The position numbers and the translations under genes are program-made. A stretch of 5,675 bases of DNA from CAYMUG01 sp964393575 (lineage in GTDB: Bacteria > Patescibacteriota > Minisyncoccia > Spechtbacterales > 2-12-FULL-38-22), in contig CAYMUG010000038.1 in assembly GCA_964393575.1 (NCBI GenBank), forward strand, positions 1 through 5,675. Direction: 5' to 3'. Of this stretch, positions 5,643 through 5,675 are shown one piece after another. Within the stretch, counting starts at the first letter, position 1. Each line of letters opens with the position of its first letter. Below the pieces are notes generated by a model. It had not been told where the DNA came from and searched no databases. It saw nothing but the letters and a program-made list of their open reading frames with translations.

Positions 5643-5675
5643 AATATATAGAAATTAGTTGTGTGGAAATAGAAA

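Overview
The window looks like chromosome from an uncultured bacterium with a small, AT-leaning genome. The best fit is the Patescibacteria / Candidate Phyla Radiation (Parcubacteria-like). The reasons are a SecA with a long extra loop in its first motor domain, a short HPF with an inserted acidic loop and a lysine/arginine tail, tight gene packing, and a small stand-alone protein of LHREDGPA-type repeats. The placement is inference from protein style. TGA is used as a normal stop (glycosyltransferase and repeat-protein genes), which argues against the recoded Gracilibacteria/Absconditabacteria.

Every gene I can support is on the minus strand, so transcription runs from high to low coordinates. 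In that order: (1) hpf, a ribosome hibernation factor (5642-5181), with its own intrinsic terminator; (2) a family-2 glycosyltransferase (5048-4335) with a very strong Shine-Dalgarno and its own terminator; (3) a 106-residue tandem-repeat protein (4156-3836) with a near-consensus promoter, a strong Shine-Dalgarno and its own terminator; (4) a GC-rich, strongly self-complementary stretch without a credible gene (about 3692-3473), with a TTGACA / TG-extended TATAAT promoter in front and an intrinsic terminator behind, which I read as a structured RNA of about 215-220 nt; (5) a PHP-domain phosphoesterase (3442-2735); (6) secA (2729 to beyond position 1), which starts 5 nt after the PHP stop. The last few residues of secA lie outside the window.

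The most interesting part is 3472-3770. The RNA ends in a terminator only about 30 nt before the PHP start codon, and PHP and secA have no clear promoter of their own. The RNA could therefore be a free-standing small RNA, or a leader whose terminator sets how much transcription reaches PHP-secA. hpf and secA are close neighbours in some Bacillota (hpf-secA-prfB in Bacillus subtilis). Here the same pair may be split by the glycosyltransferase, the repeat protein, the RNA and the PHP gene. No CRISPR array, insertion sequence, tRNA or rRNA was seen.
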